A stretch of DNA of 49,437 bases from a virus. This document shows positions 9,054-17,745 of this stretch, piece after piece. The stretch's first letter is position 1; each line of letters opens with the position of its first letter. The position numbers and the translations under genes were made by a program. Under the pieces are notes generated by a model. It saw nothing but the letters and a program-made list of their open reading frames with translations, ran no database searches and was not told the origin of the DNA. The stretch spans positions 1-49,437 of the IMG/VR virus record IMGVR_UViG_3300029918_000007; one strand, 5' to 3'.

Positions 9054-9975
9054 TTATCCTCCATTCATTATCAACTATTTCTTGCAAGATATCCTTAGGT
9101 AAGTCATCTGGTGAAGAAGCATCGTATTTTGCTAAATCTATATTTATGGCCTTGGAACTCCCACCTAAATTAATGTTATCAACAAACTTATTAGCCATCT
9201 TTTGCGTATTGTCATTATTCTTATCTGAATCTAATAACATAACTACTTCCGGCCAGGTTTGTATCAACTTTAATTGATTCTTGGATATACAACAACCCCA
9301 AGTAGCCACACTATTAGGGAATTTTAAAGCTTTCTTAACCCCTTCAACTACAATTACTTGCTTAAACTTTTTAGCATTGTCATAGTTATATAAGTAATCA
9401 CCTTTATGAAATAGATGGTAGTACTTTACAACATTTTGCAAATCACCATATATAGTACCAGGAATACTTCTCATTTGCCAACCTACCAGACTATTATTAA
9501 AGTATACCGGGAATATAAGTCTCTCAGCACTAGTAATATATGTTCTACCATTATGAAAGTTCCTACCACCTTCAAACGGCACAAACACTATCTTGTATTC
9601 ATTAGCATAAGTATCCAGGTCTCTCAATTCATCTTTATACAAGAATTGAATTGCTGGATGATCTTCTGCTAATTGATTGACTGGAATAGCATGATTATAT
9701 GGAAGAACCAGAGATAGTTGGTTTATTTCTCTTACTTCTTCCTTTTCTTCAATTACTAGATTAGAAGGTATATAGTAACCATCTACCAGAGTTGCTACAT
9801 CCTGTTTAATTCCGCAAATGAAACAACCACTATTATATCCATTTGCTGGCACATATCTTTTCATTTTATTCTTATTATGAGGTGCACAGGTAGGACAAGG
9901 GATATAAAACCAATCTCCACTAACTTTAACCTTATTATATTTAAGCTTAAGTTGTTGTTCCAATATTGTGTTCAT
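9043..9975 (-). CDS. DNA primase, zinc finger plus Toprim
   Basis: This is a 310-residue DnaG-type primase. An N-terminal zinc-binding domain has CPTC at about residue 28 and CFIC at about 51. The middle (WQMRSIPGTIYGD) is typical of phage primase linkers. The Toprim domain has VIVVEGVKKAL, with its catalytic Glu, and VVMLLDSDKNND, with the DxD metal site. It is short for a DnaG and lacks a helicase domain, which agrees with a separate DnaB downstream. It should make RNA primers at the fork. It is three bases from the helicase gene upstream. Confidence 0.85.
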   Translation of the reverse strand: MNTILEQQLKLKYNKVKVSGDWFYIPCPTCAPHNKNKMKRYVPANGYNSGCFICGIKQDVATLVDGYYIPSNLVIEEKEEVREINQLSLVLPYNHAIPVNQLAEDHPAIQFLYKDELRDLDTYANEYKIVFVPFEGGRNFHNGRTYITSAERLIFPVYFNNSLVGWQMRSIPGTIYGDLQNVVKYYHLFHKGDYLYNYDNAKKFKQVIVVEGVKKALKFPNSVATWGCCISKNQLKLIQTWPEVVMLLDSDKNNDNTQKMANKFVDNINLGGSSKAINIDLAKYDASSPDDLPKDILQEIVDNEWRINVH

Positions 9976-9978
9976 TTA

Positions 9979-11445
9979 TCATAATTCTTTTAATTCTTCT
10001 TTATTCCAACTCCAATCTATTTCTTTAGGAGTATTTACTATCTTAACTTTCCAACCTTGTTTTTCATAGATAGCCATTCTTTTCATGGCCATATTTTCAA
10101 GCGTTTCATTGTGGTTATCTAGAAAGTCTATTAAGAAAAAACCTTCTTTATCTGGAGCTGTTCTTGCCCCTCTATAAGCTTCCTGTAATATTTCTACTTC
10201 ACTAGTTCCACCACTAGCTTGAATTACTACTCTAATTTCAGGCAAATCACAACCAGCTTTCAAAGCATCTGTCGCAATTAGGTGTTGATATTTTCCTTCT
10301 CTAAAGTCATTCAAATTTTTATCTTGAGTCTTTACATTTAAAGAAAAGGCTCCAAATTCCTTACCCTGACCCCTATGTACATAATTAGTACCAGAAGGCA
10401 TGAAATTGTATAATGGAATTAGATGGTCAGCAATATGATCTACAAACGTCAAACTCTGCCAATTGTTAGGAATGGAACTACAAATTTCACCTATCAACTT
10501 ATTCCTAACCTCATTCTTTTTTATACCTCTAATCAGCTTAGCATCCATACTATCTCCACTAAATCTAGCAGAATCTGGAACTCTAACCATATATACATTA
10601 CAAGGAACTACAGCACCGGCAGCTTCAGCATCAGCGTAAGGGAAATATATTAATCTTTCACCAAATAAACCTTTTAACAGTTTATCAGCGCCATTAAACA
10701 AGTTTTTATCTGTAGCTGTAAACCCTAACATTCTGACTGGGGTAATACTACTTAATGTAGATACCGTTGTCTCACCAGTAGTACTCTGTATCTCATCCAT
10801 TATCAATAACTTACACTTCTCTAATGAAGCATTTTTTAATGATTTATATGTAGTTATAGTAATATCATTTGAAATATCATTAAAACCACCACCTACTCTA
10901 CCTATATGCTTGTTAGGAAATAGCTTAGTAAATTTAAGATAAGTTGTATCAAATATAGTTTTTAACGGCATAGCTATAATAGTTGGACCTATTTCTTGAA
11001 AAGCAGCATAAGTACAAGCCATTAATATAGTTTTACCAGCACCACCAGCTGCACAACAAATACCGTTACCTGCCCAAGCTTTATACAAAAACTCAACTAA
11101 CAAAGGAATCTGATAGTCTCTTAAGCCAGTACTGTCTATACCATCCCAGTTAATATCTCTTACTGCTGCTAAGTTGGGTTCTTTAACAAATGTTCTACAA
11201 TCATCTACTACCAGAGTATCATTCTCTGATTCAATTAACTTAGAAACTTTGTCAAAAAACCCAGCAAAGGAGATAATACCACTTTCAGGAGCTGCGGTGT
11301 ACAATTCTTTCTTTTCGAATTTGTTAACTCTCTTATAGCCTTGTAAACCAAAGCTCCTGTGTGAATATTGTAGATAAGATGTTATATAACTAGGTGCTGG
11401 GTCTATTAAAATAGCTCCATCAACTCTAGTTATATTAATGTTCAT
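9979..11445 (-). CDS. SF2 DEAD-like helicase
   Basis: This is a 488-residue superfamily 2 helicase. Motif I is AAGGAGKT at about residue 133, motif II is IMDEIQS (a DExx variant), motif III is GFTAT, and motifs V and VI are TDALKAGCDLPE and QEAYRGAR. The N-terminal 100 residues are a separate domain, as in UvsW-like phage helicases. A role in branch migration, recombination or origin unwinding is likely from the family and neighbours. Its start overlaps the end of a tiny membrane-protein gene by 11 bases. Confidence 0.85.
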   Translation of the reverse strand: MNINITRVDGAILIDPAPSYITSYLQYSHRSFGLQGYKRVNKFEKKELYTAAPESGIISFAGFFDKVSKLIESENDTLVVDDCRTFVKEPNLAAVRDINWDGIDSTGLRDYQIPLLVEFLYKAWAGNGICCAAGGAGKTILMACTYAAFQEIGPTIIAMPLKTIFDTTYLKFTKLFPNKHIGRVGGGFNDISNDITITTYKSLKNASLEKCKLLIMDEIQSTTGETTVSTLSSITPVRMLGFTATDKNLFNGADKLLKGLFGERLIYFPYADAEAAGAVVPCNVYMVRVPDSARFSGDSMDAKLIRGIKKNEVRNKLIGEICSSIPNNWQSLTFVDHIADHLIPLYNFMPSGTNYVHRGQGKEFGAFSLNVKTQDKNLNDFREGKYQHLIATDALKAGCDLPEIRVVIQASGGTSEVEILQEAYRGARTAPDKEGFFLIDFLDNHNETLENMAMKRMAIYEKQGWKVKIVNTPKEIDWSWNKEELKEL

Positions 11446-11551
11446 CTTTATCTTTATTATGTTTAAACAGATTGACTAACGTTTTTCTCTTATCAGAATA
11501 CCATAGAATATGTCTAACCAGGAATCCTACAATTATTCCAGATAAAAACAT
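11435..11551 (-). CDS. Tiny 38-residue membrane protein
   Basis: A short frame fills the gap between the 75-residue gene and the helicase. It starts MFLSGIIVGFLVRHILWY, a single likely transmembrane helix, and ends with a basic-acidic tail (KHNKDKDEH). Its stop overlaps the helicase start by 11 bases and its ATG follows the upstream stop by four bases, so coupling supports a real gene. No function can be assigned. Confidence 0.5.
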   Translation of the reverse strand: MFLSGIIVGFLVRHILWYSDKRKTLVNLFKHNKDKDEH

Positions 11552-11555
11552 ATAA

Positions 11556-11783
11556 TCAAACTTCTTCCCAAACCATCCGCATAAGCTTGGTTTTCTTATG
11601 TAGATTTCTAGCTGAGGCTTTATTATAAGCTATTCTATGCTTTCTAGGTGAGGCTGTTTCTTCAAGCCCACTACTAGAAGCAATTTCCCTGTCATTTACT
11701 AGTTCTTCGTAAACCGGGTTCTTAGACCATTTACCATTGTTTCCTTTAAAGAAAACGCCATATATATTAGTTGTTATTTTCAT
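11556..11783 (-). CDS. Unknown basic 75-residue protein
   Basis: The start MKITTNIYGVFF is chosen because it has the AATTATG context and lies seven bases past the upstream stop; a longer frame would overlap the upstream gene by 68 bases. The protein is basic, with a C-terminal half rich in Lys, Arg and His (RKHRIAYNKASARNLHKKTK). The first residues resemble the MKITKRGNRWYDE start of the Cys-repeat proteins in a loose way (a short beta hairpin, then KW). Function is unknown. Confidence 0.45.
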   Translation of the reverse strand: MKITTNIYGVFFKGNNGKWSKNPVYEELVNDREIASSSGLEETASPRKHRIAYNKASARNLHKKTKLMRMVWEEV

Positions 11784-11790
11784 AATTAAT

Positions 11791-12141
11791 TTACCATTCA
11801 GTTTTGAATTCACATTGTTTGTTTTTCCCTTCCCCGAATTCGTTGAGGATATACCCAATTATCTTCTCTCGCCAGCCTCTAAACTCTTTAGGCAAGTCTT
11901 TGTCTTCATGATTAAACTTACATATATCCAAACTATCTTTATCAAAATAAATAGTACCTCCATTAGAAGGATTTTGAGAATCACATATATAATGCCAGAA
12001 ATCTAGATAAGGTTTTGTATTGAACGTACTATAACTAGACTTGGCATAATTACGGGATTCAAAATCATACTTCTTCTCCAAATATTCTATACACTCACTC
12101 CAATCTAACTGACTTACAGTTATTGGTTTTGGTTTCTTCAT
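11791..12141 (-). CDS. Unknown 116-residue protein
   Basis: A soluble acidic protein of unknown function lies directly downstream of the SbcC-like gene. It begins MKKPKPITVSQLDWSECIEY and contains several aromatic residues (PYLDFWHYICD). It has no Cys pairs or P-loop. The size and charge resemble small phage proteins that are conserved among relatives without a known role. It lies 16 bases from the SbcC stop and in the same unit. Confidence 0.5.
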   Translation of the reverse strand: MKKPKPITVSQLDWSECIEYLEKKYDFESRNYAKSSYSTFNTKPYLDFWHYICDSQNPSNGGTIYFDKDSLDICKFNHEDKDLPKEFRGWREKIIGYILNEFGEGKNKQCEFKTEW

Positions 12142-12157
12142 AATTCTTTCACTTTAT

Positions 12158-14218
12158 TCATAATTCCATTAATTGGTCAACTACTGTGCTCAAACCAACA
12201 TCATGATCTATTACTATAATTTGATTGATAACCTTTTGTTTTCTAAGTTCATTAATCAAATTAAAATAATTTTGCCTATTCACTTCACTCAAATGATTTG
12301 TTCCTTCATCTATTATTAGAATAGGGAACGCTTTGGCAAACATTCGATGCAAAGCCAGTCTCAAACTTAACCCAATCATTACCTCTTGTCCACCTGAAAC
12401 AGTGGGTAGTACTCTCTTAGCACTATCACATAGCCTAATCCTAAACCCGTCTTTTACTACTATAGTATAAGGTAGATCAAAGTAATCCAGATAGTTAGAG
12501 ATATAGCTTTGTACATTATCCATATAAGTTTCAATCAGTTTTCTTGGAAACTTATGAACTGCAAACATATCATAAACAGCATTCAACTTATCTAAGTAGG
12601 TTTTCCTCCTAATATTATAAGTATGATTATTCTGGCTAAGAACTATTCTAGATTCTAACAAAGTCAGCTCATGTTCTAATTTACCACTAATTAACTGTAG
12701 ATTAGCTATATTATCTTTAGTAGTATTATTATTCTCTATAACTTGTTGTAATATAGCTAATTCCTCTTCTATTGATTTCTCTCCATCATAAATAGCCAGA
12801 TTGTTTAACTTTTCATTAATTACTCTTATTTCAGCATCAAGTTCGATTAACCTATTATTAGCTTTGGTCAATTCACCTTCTATATCATGCCTACCATCTA
12901 ATAAAGTTTGAGTATTAGTATGTTCTTGTACAGAATAAGTAACTTTTTTAGTCCTGGCCAGCTCTTGTTCTAGATAACCTTTTCTAGATAACAAAGAATC
13001 ATATTTAGACAATTCAATATTCAATCTTTGAACATCTTTTAAATCTACTTGATAACTTGTATTAGCTTTATTAATTTTTCTAGTCAATTCATCTTCAGTA
13101 ACTTGTAGATTAATTAACAAAGGTTGAACATCCGATAATGCTTGATAACAAGTAGGACAATTAGCATGACCCTTTAATTGTAATAAACTGTTTTTCTGTT
13201 TCAAAACTTCTTTTAAATCAGCATTACATTCGAGTAGATAATCATAATTACTAGTTTTCCTATCTTCAGCAACTATAAGCTCACTCCTTTTCTCTGCCAA
13301 CAAATTTAAATCTATATTTTTAGTTATAGCATCCAGTTCAGATATTATAGATTGACTCCTGTTAAATACTGATCTAGTTTCAACAAATTCATTAAGTTTA
13401 TTGAGTAATTCCAGGCTAGACTGGTAATTTTCTAAACTACCTTGAAGATCGATAATAATTTGATGTAATTGACTTACTTCTACTTCATATAAGTTTTTCT
13501 GATTTTCTAATTCCGGCCTTTTATCCAGGTCTGTAATACACTTTTCAAGAAAATTAATCCTATCCTGGAAACACTTTAAAGTATGTTCATCTACTAATTC
13601 AATAGTATATTCTTCTATTTTGGCCAATGCTTTATTACGTTCGATAGCTACGTTAGTCTGATCTACAATAAGTAACTGAACGTCTTCCTCTAATTTCTCT
13701 GGTGGGCATACTTTTATATAGTTATCCCAAACTGTGTTTCTTATTTTATCAGTATTAGGAACCATGAATATTTTTTGAAATATTTTTTCTCTGACCACGG
13801 TTTCATCACTGAATAAACTTTGAATTTCACCTTGTTTAGCTACTATAACATTATTAAAGATAGTGCTGTCTATTTGTAACAAGTCATTCCAAAGCTGATT
13901 AACTTCAGTAGTCTTATTATAAACAACATCATCATAAGTTAATATAACTTTAGAGCCGGTTAAATGTCTTTCTAGTGTACCTTCCTTTCCATTTAATAAG
14001 AACTTACCCTTAACCCAACCTTCAGTTTCTCCTAATGTAATACAATCTGATTTCTTTGGTGTATCAATTTCCCCAGTAAATAAGAAACAAATGGCACTTA
14101 TAATACTAGATTTACCACTAGCATTACCTCCCACTATTCCTACTACACCAGATTCAAAAGCTAAAGTTTTGTTTCTATGCAGCTTATAATTATGTAATGT
14201 TAATTCTAATAATTGCAT
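12158..14218 (-). CDS. sbcC: SbcC/Rad50-like recombination ATPase (gp46-type)
   Basis: This 686-residue SMC-type ATPase has Walker A VGGNASGKSS at residues 29-38, then a long coiled coil with a zinc hook CPTC at about 353-356. A second coil leads to the ABC signature VSGGQE near 606 and Walker B FPILIIDEGTNHL near 630. It should pair with the SbcD nuclease encoded just upstream to process DNA ends and hairpins, as gp46/gp47 do in T4. Two genes and a Cys-repeat gene separate the partners, which is unusual because sbcC and sbcD are commonly adjacent. Confidence 0.9.
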   Translation of the reverse strand: MQLLELTLHNYKLHRNKTLAFESGVVGIVGGNASGKSSIISAICFLFTGEIDTPKKSDCITLGETEGWVKGKFLLNGKEGTLERHLTGSKVILTYDDVVYNKTTEVNQLWNDLLQIDSTIFNNVIVAKQGEIQSLFSDETVVREKIFQKIFMVPNTDKIRNTVWDNYIKVCPPEKLEEDVQLLIVDQTNVAIERNKALAKIEEYTIELVDEHTLKCFQDRINFLEKCITDLDKRPELENQKNLYEVEVSQLHQIIIDLQGSLENYQSSLELLNKLNEFVETRSVFNRSQSIISELDAITKNIDLNLLAEKRSELIVAEDRKTSNYDYLLECNADLKEVLKQKNSLLQLKGHANCPTCYQALSDVQPLLINLQVTEDELTRKINKANTSYQVDLKDVQRLNIELSKYDSLLSRKGYLEQELARTKKVTYSVQEHTNTQTLLDGRHDIEGELTKANNRLIELDAEIRVINEKLNNLAIYDGEKSIEEELAILQQVIENNNTTKDNIANLQLISGKLEHELTLLESRIVLSQNNHTYNIRRKTYLDKLNAVYDMFAVHKFPRKLIETYMDNVQSYISNYLDYFDLPYTIVVKDGFRIRLCDSAKRVLPTVSGGQEVMIGLSLRLALHRMFAKAFPILIIDEGTNHLSEVNRQNYFNLINELRKQKVINQIIVIDHDVGLSTVVDQLMEL

Positions 14219-14228
14219 TATTGTATAT

Positions 14229-14624
14229 TCATAAATAAGGGTCTAATAGTCTATCTCTACAATCTATAAACGGTCTAACTTCTGGTATATATTTCTTATC
14301 ATCAATCCAATCACCATGATAACTACAACTACTACAACTACTACAATCAATACAACTTCTACAATTACTACAATCTCTACAACTACTACAATTAATACAA
14401 CTACTACAATAAATACAATCTCTACAACTACTACAATCACTACAATTATTACAATAGCTACAATCTCTACAATAACTACAATCAGTACAATCACTACAAC
14501 CTATACAATCACTACAATTACTACAATTAGTTAGAGTAGGTGAATAGATAGTAGCTGCTTCTTCAGTATTCCAACTATTATTGTTTTCATCATACCATCT
14601 ATTATCTCTTTTTGTTATTGTCAT
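14229..14624 (-). CDS. Cys-x-x repeat protein 1
   Basis: This 131-residue protein has a conserved N-terminus (ITKRDNRWYDENNNSW, then YSPTLTNC). After it, 23 cysteines are spaced exactly every third residue over about 67 residues, for example CSDCIGCSDCTDCSYC. The two residues between cysteines are mostly Ser, Asp, Asn, Tyr, Arg or Ile. A short tail closes the protein. A regular C-x-x ladder suggests a beta-solenoid or a dense metal or Fe-S binder; neither is shown. A second copy lies at 16434-16880. The coding repeat is TGTAGT-rich and prone to slippage. Confidence 0.65.
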   Translation of the reverse strand: MTITKRDNRWYDENNNSWNTEEAATIYSPTLTNCSNCSDCIGCSDCTDCSYCRDCSYCNNCSDCSSCRDCIYCSSCINCSSCRDCSNCRSCIDCSSCSSCSYHGDWIDDKKYIPEVRPFIDCRDRLLDPYL

Positions 14625-14791
14625 AGATTTCTTTTATTTTCTTCTATAATTGATCTAAATATTCTAGTAGCTTCTTTCCAATCTTCCAATGCTTTAGCTT
14701 CATATTTATCTGGAGGATAATCAATATAATTAACTAGTCGATCACCTACTACAATAATCCGTTCTATTAAATCATAATCATCTGTGTTCAT
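14621..14791 (-). CDS. Small 56-residue acidic protein
   Basis: A short frame bridges the two flanking genes with ATGA overlaps at both ends, which strongly supports translation. It begins MNTDDYDLIERIIVVGDRL and continues with a helical C-terminal half (EDWKEATRIFRSIIEENKR). Function is unknown. Confidence 0.6.
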   Translation of the reverse strand: MNTDDYDLIERIIVVGDRLVNYIDYPPDKYEAKALEDWKEATRIFRSIIEENKRNL

Positions 14792-15288
14792 AGTTCCATA
14801 TCCAATCTCCTATTAATGAACATTCCCTCATCATATTCTTTATTAGGGTTGTATATTCTTAAACCAGTCACTCTACTTAACTCTTTATCCACATCTATAA
14901 TAACTGAAATGCGTGGTTTATATATACTAATAGGAGTTGGTATTGTATTAAATATATTACTTAAATCAATATTAGATGGAGTATGAATTGAACTTTGTAT
15001 AACTGGCATCACAGTTCGTCTACTATCCCATTCAGTTTGCCACACCTCTATCTGAGCCATTAATGCATCAGTAGTTATATCTTCTGAAGTAATTATACCT
15101 CTTCTTTGTGCTTCTTCTCCTAACTCTATTAACTTACCTTCACAATATACTCTATAATTCGGCTTAGTATCTGTAGCTAATATAGTCTTGCGTAAGTACC
15201 GTAATGCATGTTTAACGTGGCTATTTTCCATTATACTATAAGGTATTTCACCAGCATCTTTTGTTTTCCAATAACCCGGCCTGCTCAT
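14788..15288 (-). CDS. Unknown 166-residue protein between SbcD and SbcC
   Basis: I do not recognise this protein. It begins MSRPGYWKTKDAGEIPYSIM and its first 40 residues resemble a small helical domain (HVKHALRYLRKTI). The C-terminal part is beta-rich (RISVIIDVDKELSRVTGLRI). It overlaps the SbcD gene by four bases and the small gene downstream by four bases, so it is co-translated with the nuclease. A role in the SbcCD complex is possible from position only. Confidence 0.5.
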   Translation of the reverse strand: MSRPGYWKTKDAGEIPYSIMENSHVKHALRYLRKTILATDTKPNYRVYCEGKLIELGEEAQRRGIITSEDITTDALMAQIEVWQTEWDSRRTVMPVIQSSIHTPSNIDLSNIFNTIPTPISIYKPRISVIIDVDKELSRVTGLRIYNPNKEYDEGMFINRRLDMEL

Positions 15289-16418
15289 AATTCATATTTG
15301 GCTTTAAATTGGTCTAATGTGTCTTTGACATCATTATTTAACAAAGATAAAGATAAGGTATATAAATCCTCATCCCCATCACAGCAAGAATGTAGAGCTT
15401 TTTCAATTTTAACGTCAGTAGTAATATCTGATCGACTAGTCAGTACTTCTTCACATTCATCATTTGTTAACGAACCAATTGGATGTTGTTGTAATTTAAC
15501 CAATGCCGCTTCATATAAGGCTGTTAATTTATTTATATAAGGGTCACTATTATTGTCCCAGTTTATTTTCAAAACTGGTTTAAATTTTTCTTTATTTATC
15601 CATTCTAACTCAGCTGAAACATCAAAATTTACAGCTGCCTCTCCTTGAAAATTAATTTCTTTCCAGGCTCTTCTTTGCTGGAATGGAAGTCTAATTAGAT
15701 TCTTTCCATCACAATATAACACTGACTTTACAGTTCTAGACTCAGCTATATCCGTTATACCCAAACTACCAGTATAACCTACATAAGCCTCTCTATTAAC
15801 ACCATAAGCCTTGGTTTCAGGACCGGAATGAATGTCTCCAGCTATTATACCTTGTAAATTAGGGAAATTCTTAAATAACTCAAGTTTATTGAAATCTATT
15901 AGTTTCTTGGGTTCTGCCATCTTGAATAACTGTGGAAATTGACAATGTAGGAAAATCCACTTAATATTTTCAGGATTTTTATCTCCTGTAAGAGCTGTAA
16001 CTAATTCATCGACAGTTACATAAGAGTAATCAAAATAGTCCAATCCAGTAAAAGATGGTTCTATAGTAACTGGTAGAATATCACTAATTCTTATCCAGGC
16101 TTCACCTTTTAAGGGCTTATCATGATCTCCTGCAATTCCTATCAGTTTAATGTCATGTAAGGCTAATTTTGCCACTAATTTAGCTATGAAGGCTATAGTA
16201 TGTGGTTTGGTATAATTATTATCCTCAAATAGATCACCAGCAATAATTAAATACCGTACATCTTTTTCAATAGCTAATTCTACTAGTCTCACAAAATTAT
16301 CTCGTAAATCTTCTTCAAGTTCAGGGAAATTATACAATTTCTTACCTAAATGAATATCTGCACTAGCTATAAAAGTTGGGCTGGGTTTGTTTAAATTAAA
16401 TACTATTTTTTCACTCAT
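15285..16418 (-). CDS. sbcD: SbcD/Mre11-like exonuclease (gp47-type)
   Basis: This 377-residue calcineurin-like metallophosphoesterase has the ordered motifs ASADIHLGKK (DxH), AGDLFED (GDxxxD), AGDHDKP (in place of GNHD), FLHCQ and IIAGDIHSG (GDIHxG). Together these form the two-metal site. The motif order and length match SbcD. It is expected to nick and degrade DNA ends with the SbcC-like ATPase encoded downstream. The GNHD motif is GDHD here, a tolerated variant in this family. Confidence 0.9.
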   Translation of the reverse strand: MSEKIVFNLNKPSPTFIASADIHLGKKLYNFPELEEDLRDNFVRLVELAIEKDVRYLIIAGDLFEDNNYTKPHTIAFIAKLVAKLALHDIKLIGIAGDHDKPLKGEAWIRISDILPVTIEPSFTGLDYFDYSYVTVDELVTALTGDKNPENIKWIFLHCQFPQLFKMAEPKKLIDFNKLELFKNFPNLQGIIAGDIHSGPETKAYGVNREAYVGYTGSLGITDIAESRTVKSVLYCDGKNLIRLPFQQRRAWKEINFQGEAAVNFDVSAELEWINKEKFKPVLKINWDNNSDPYINKLTALYEAALVKLQQHPIGSLTNDECEEVLTSRSDITTDVKIEKALHSCCDGDEDLYTLSLSLLNNDVKDTLDQFKAKYEL

Positions 16419-16433
16419 AAATAAAGAACTATA

Positions 16434-16880
16434 CTACAAATCTGGTTCCAGTTTTCTATCATTAATATCTATTTCCACCCTAATAGTTGGTTCTTGTCTA
16501 TCCTTAAATTGGGCTGCAAAACTTATCTTATTACTCAGATCATAAATTGATTCACAGTAACTACAATCTCTACAATACCTACAACTAATACAATCTCTAC
16601 AATCATTACAATCAACACAATAACTACAACTACTACAATTAATACAGCGACTACAATTATTACAACTACTACAATTACTACAACCACTACAATAACTACA
16701 ATCACTACAACTAATACAACTAATACAATGACTACAATAACTACAATTAATACAATCACTACAATCTCTACACCATATACAATTAGTTAGGGTAGGTGAG
16801 TATAGAGTAGCTGATTCTTCAGTTATCCAACTATTATTATTTTCGTCATACCATCTATTACCTCTTTTAGTTATTTTCAT
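16434..16880 (-). CDS. Cys-x-x repeat protein 2
   Basis: This 148-residue paralogue of the 14229-14624 protein keeps the same head (ITKRGNRWYDENNNSW, then YSPTLTNC). It has 26 cysteines spaced every third residue, for example CSHCISCISCSDCSYC. The tail differs from copy 1 (FAAQFKDRQEPTIRVEID). It lies between a terminator hairpin and sbcD, while the other copy lies just before sbcC, so the two copies each precede one SbcCD partner. Function is unknown; metal binding or a beta-solenoid fold is inference. Confidence 0.65.
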   Translation of the reverse strand: MKITKRGNRWYDENNNSWITEESATLYSPTLTNCIWCRDCSDCINCSYCSHCISCISCSDCSYCSGCSNCSSCNNCSRCINCSSCSYCVDCNDCRDCISCRYCRDCSYCESIYDLSNKISFAAQFKDRQEPTIRVEIDINDRKLEPDL

Positions 16881-16881
16881 A

Positions 16882-16928
16882 AGAATATAAATTGAGGGAG
16901 GTAGACAAAATAAATGCCTACCTCCCTC
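16882..16928 (-). terminator. Hairpin terminator before Cys-repeat gene 2
   Basis: An 11-bp perfect stem (GAGGGAGGTAG at 16894-16904 and its complement at 16918-16928) is followed on the minus strand by AATTTATATTCTT and the ATG at 16880. It ends the DUF1257/DUF2997 unit. Confidence 0.7.
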
Positions 16929-16934
16929 TACTAC

Positions 16935-17162
16935 TTACAACCTAGATTCAATGACTCTAACTTCTTCTTTAATCACTGCATCCCGGTTAGGTCCATGAGC
17001 AATCAACTCATTTTCAGGTGTTCTAGCTTCCCATTCCTGACTAGTTTCATTAAACTCAACATTACTAGCTCTGGTAACTTTCAATTTACCCAGATTCATG
17101 TTCATTAACTTATCAGAATAGACAGCAGAAATAACACCGTCAGTACCTACACGAATTTTCAT
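16935..17162 (-). CDS. Unknown 75-residue protein
   Basis: A small protein beginning MKIRVGTDGVISAVYSDKL has a beta-rich fold and a conserved-looking SNVEFNETSQEWEAR stretch, followed by a helical ENELIAHGPNRDAVIKEE. Similar short proteins occur in phages and plasmids without known function. It overlaps the DUF2997 gene by four bases and ends directly before a terminator, so it is the last gene of the Ycf46-DUF1257-DUF2997 unit. Confidence 0.55.
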   Translation of the reverse strand: MKIRVGTDGVISAVYSDKLMNMNLGKLKVTRASNVEFNETSQEWEARTPENELIAHGPNRDAVIKEEVRVIESRL

Positions 17163-17365
17163 TCAGTGATGGTATTTTCGAGTTTAATCTGTTCAGGGTC
17201 TTCATAAGCACTGGCATTAGTAGCCCGAGACTTCTCGTCTACAATACCCAACGCCTTTTCGATACCTGAAGTAGTTTCCAGACAACTAGTGCCTGCTCCC
17301 TTAACGTCCATGACAGTAACGTTACCGTCTTTGGCAATTTGGAAGTGAATTTTTGGTTTGTTCAT
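17159..17365 (-). CDS. DUF2997-like protein
   Basis: This 68-residue protein resembles DUF2997: a beta-hairpin start (KIHFQIAKDGNVTVMDV), the conserved Gly-x-x-Cys segment (KGAGTSCLETT), then a helix containing IEKALG. DUF2997 genes commonly sit beside DUF1257 (Ycf35) and Ycf46-type AAA+ genes; all three are present here. Biochemical role is unknown. Four-base overlaps with both neighbours support the start. Confidence 0.65.
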   Translation of the reverse strand: MNKPKIHFQIAKDGNVTVMDVKGAGTSCLETTSGIEKALGIVDEKSRATNASAYEDPEQIKLENTITE

Positions 17366-17742
17366 ATAAATATTACTTGGTTTTTGTGGATGTTAATTTT
17401 TGATGTTTCGATGTTAGTGATATCTTTTTCACACAGGATGCGGAATCTTACTCTAGAAGTATGTACTCTAGGAGCTATCTTCTTATAATATACTATTGTT
17501 TGTACACTAGCAGCCCAGACATTATTAACTTCATCTAATTGACGCAAAGAATTGTCAACCAGTTTAATACTTTGTGCTGGTGGCTGTTCAAACAAGAAGT
17601 AATTAAGAATTAAATTAGCAACCCTGCTCTTTAACTTATCAGACAGGCCAACTTCATATTTTTTGTGTAAAGGCTTGGAAGGAGCATGAGTATTACCCCA
17701 TGCTCCTTGCTGCCCCTGCTTCTGTGTAGCAGTATTCACCAT
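17362..17742 (-). CDS. Unknown 126-residue protein in Ycf46 cluster
   Basis: I do not recognise this protein. A flexible Gln/Gly-rich head (TQKQGQQGAWG) precedes a helical region (SDKLKSRVANLILNYFLFEQ) and a basic beta-rich end (RVHTSRVRFRILCEKD). It lies between DUF1257 and DUF2997 with a three-base gap and a four-base overlap. That makes it a candidate extra component of the module. Confidence 0.5.
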   Translation of the reverse strand: MVNTATQKQGQQGAWGNTHAPSKPLHKKYEVGLSDKLKSRVANLILNYFLFEQPPAQSIKLVDNSLRQLDEVNNVWAASVQTIVYYKKIAPRVHTSRVRFRILCEKDITNIETSKINIHKNQVIFI

Positions 17743-17745
17743 AGC

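Noticed and set aside
14316-16759. Repeating ACTACAA-type tracts that look like a CRISPR array or satellite
   Set aside because: They are the coding strands of the two Cys-x-x repeat proteins. The spacing follows codons, there are no unique spacers of constant length, and the flanking heads and tails are paralogous.
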